Positions 63,974 through 64,000 of a stretch of 64,000 nucleotides of DNA are shown here, one piece after another. Source of the stretch: Enterobacter sp. Ag1 (GTDB lineage: Bacteria > Pseudomonadota > Gammaproteobacteria > Enterobacterales > Enterobacteriaceae); the NCBI GenBank assembly GCA_000277545.1, contig AKXM01000016.1, positions 186,001-250,000 on the forward strand. The letters are read 5' to 3'. The translations under genes were made by a program, and so were the position numbers. The notes beneath the pieces were generated by a model that did no database searches, was not told the DNA's origin, and saw nothing but the letters and a program-made list of their open reading frames with translations. The stretch's first letter is position 1. Each line of letters opens with the position of its first letter.

Positions 63974-64000
63974 GTTGATTAATTAGCTAACTAGATGCCA

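Larger units (their letters stand above)
47839..64000. mobile_element. lambdoid prophage integrated in icd (late-gene end; continues past the window)
   Basis: The left end is the junction with the displaced icd 3' fragment at 47838. Inward lie conversion genes (48161-51439), then a tail fibre, cor and tail genes J, I, K, L, M and H in lambda order on the minus strand. Head, lysis, regulatory and integrase genes must lie beyond 64000. The edge is set by the icd homology; whether 47839-49033 was brought by the same phage is open because a proline-tRNA fragment lies at 49034. Confidence 0.88.

Overview
The window is chromosomal DNA of a member of the Enterobacteriaceae (Enterobacter/Cedecea/Kosakonia-like; I cannot name the species). 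Most genes from 1 to about 38 kb have close E. coli counterparts, and their order is largely that of the E. coli region ynjH-topB-selD-ydjA-sppA-ansA-pncA, then yeaC-msrB-gapA-yeaD-mipA-yeaG-yeaH, then yeaK-yoaI-yeaL, nimR-nimT and yeaO. Lineage-specific inserts break this backbone: a class A acid phosphatase between selD and ydjA, a secreted GH18 chitinase after pncA, a blue-light module (bluR, bluF, ycgZ/ymgA/ariR-like genes) between yeaH and yeaK, and a polar amino-acid ABC transporter with a chemoreceptor between yeaL and nimR. Readable control elements include a CRP site and promoter at gapA, a textbook sigma-54 promoter before yeaGH, TGTACA-type candidate operators around bluR/bluF/ycgZ, and a sigma-28-like promoter before the chemoreceptor.

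From 30.7 to 47.5 kb the DNA is a mosaic of small accessory genes: a palindromic intergenic repeat, a CTP-synthase-like amidotransferase, a DUF523 protein overlapping yeaO, LysR regulators, a beta-lactamase-fold protein with a degraded metal site, a male-sterility-type reductase, yqaE, a DUF1304 membrane protein, fumD, an ASCH protein, a small exported protein behind a Fur-box-like site, an AriR-like small protein, a diguanylate cyclase, an MFS exporter, and an ABC-F ATPase preceded by a leader-peptide-like ORF lying inside an inverted repeat. Between 45.2 and 46.7 kb, orphan genes of immunity-like character alternate with decayed copies of a short intergenic repeat.

At 47.67-47.84 kb lies a displaced 165-bp 3' end of icd (isocitrate dehydrogenase) with its native terminator. 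This is the scar expected of a phage-21/e14-type element integrated in icd. Everything to its right, to the window edge, reads as a lambdoid (siphovirus-type) prophage seen from its late-gene end. Next to the att scar are lysogenic-conversion genes: a membrane coiled-coil protein, a 45-nt 3' fragment of a proline tRNA, an SOS-controlled dinI-like gene, an STM2901-like/DUF1493 pair, and an SOS-controlled two-gene unit ending in a UmuD'-like protein that lacks the Ser/Lys dyad. Then come, on the minus strand, an S74 tail fibre, the Cor superinfection-exclusion lipoprotein (on the plus strand), two small tail proteins, and the tail genes J, I, K, L, M and H. The tail operon carries three terminator-like hairpins between genes, as expected for an operon that depends on antitermination.

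I found no CRISPR array, rRNA, complete tRNA or insertion sequence. The most distinctive observations are the dyad-less UmuD'-like protein, the ABC-F leader, the icd scar combined with a proline-tRNA fragment inside the same element, the direct repeats bracketing the conversion genes, and two plus-strand terminators with no gene in front of them.
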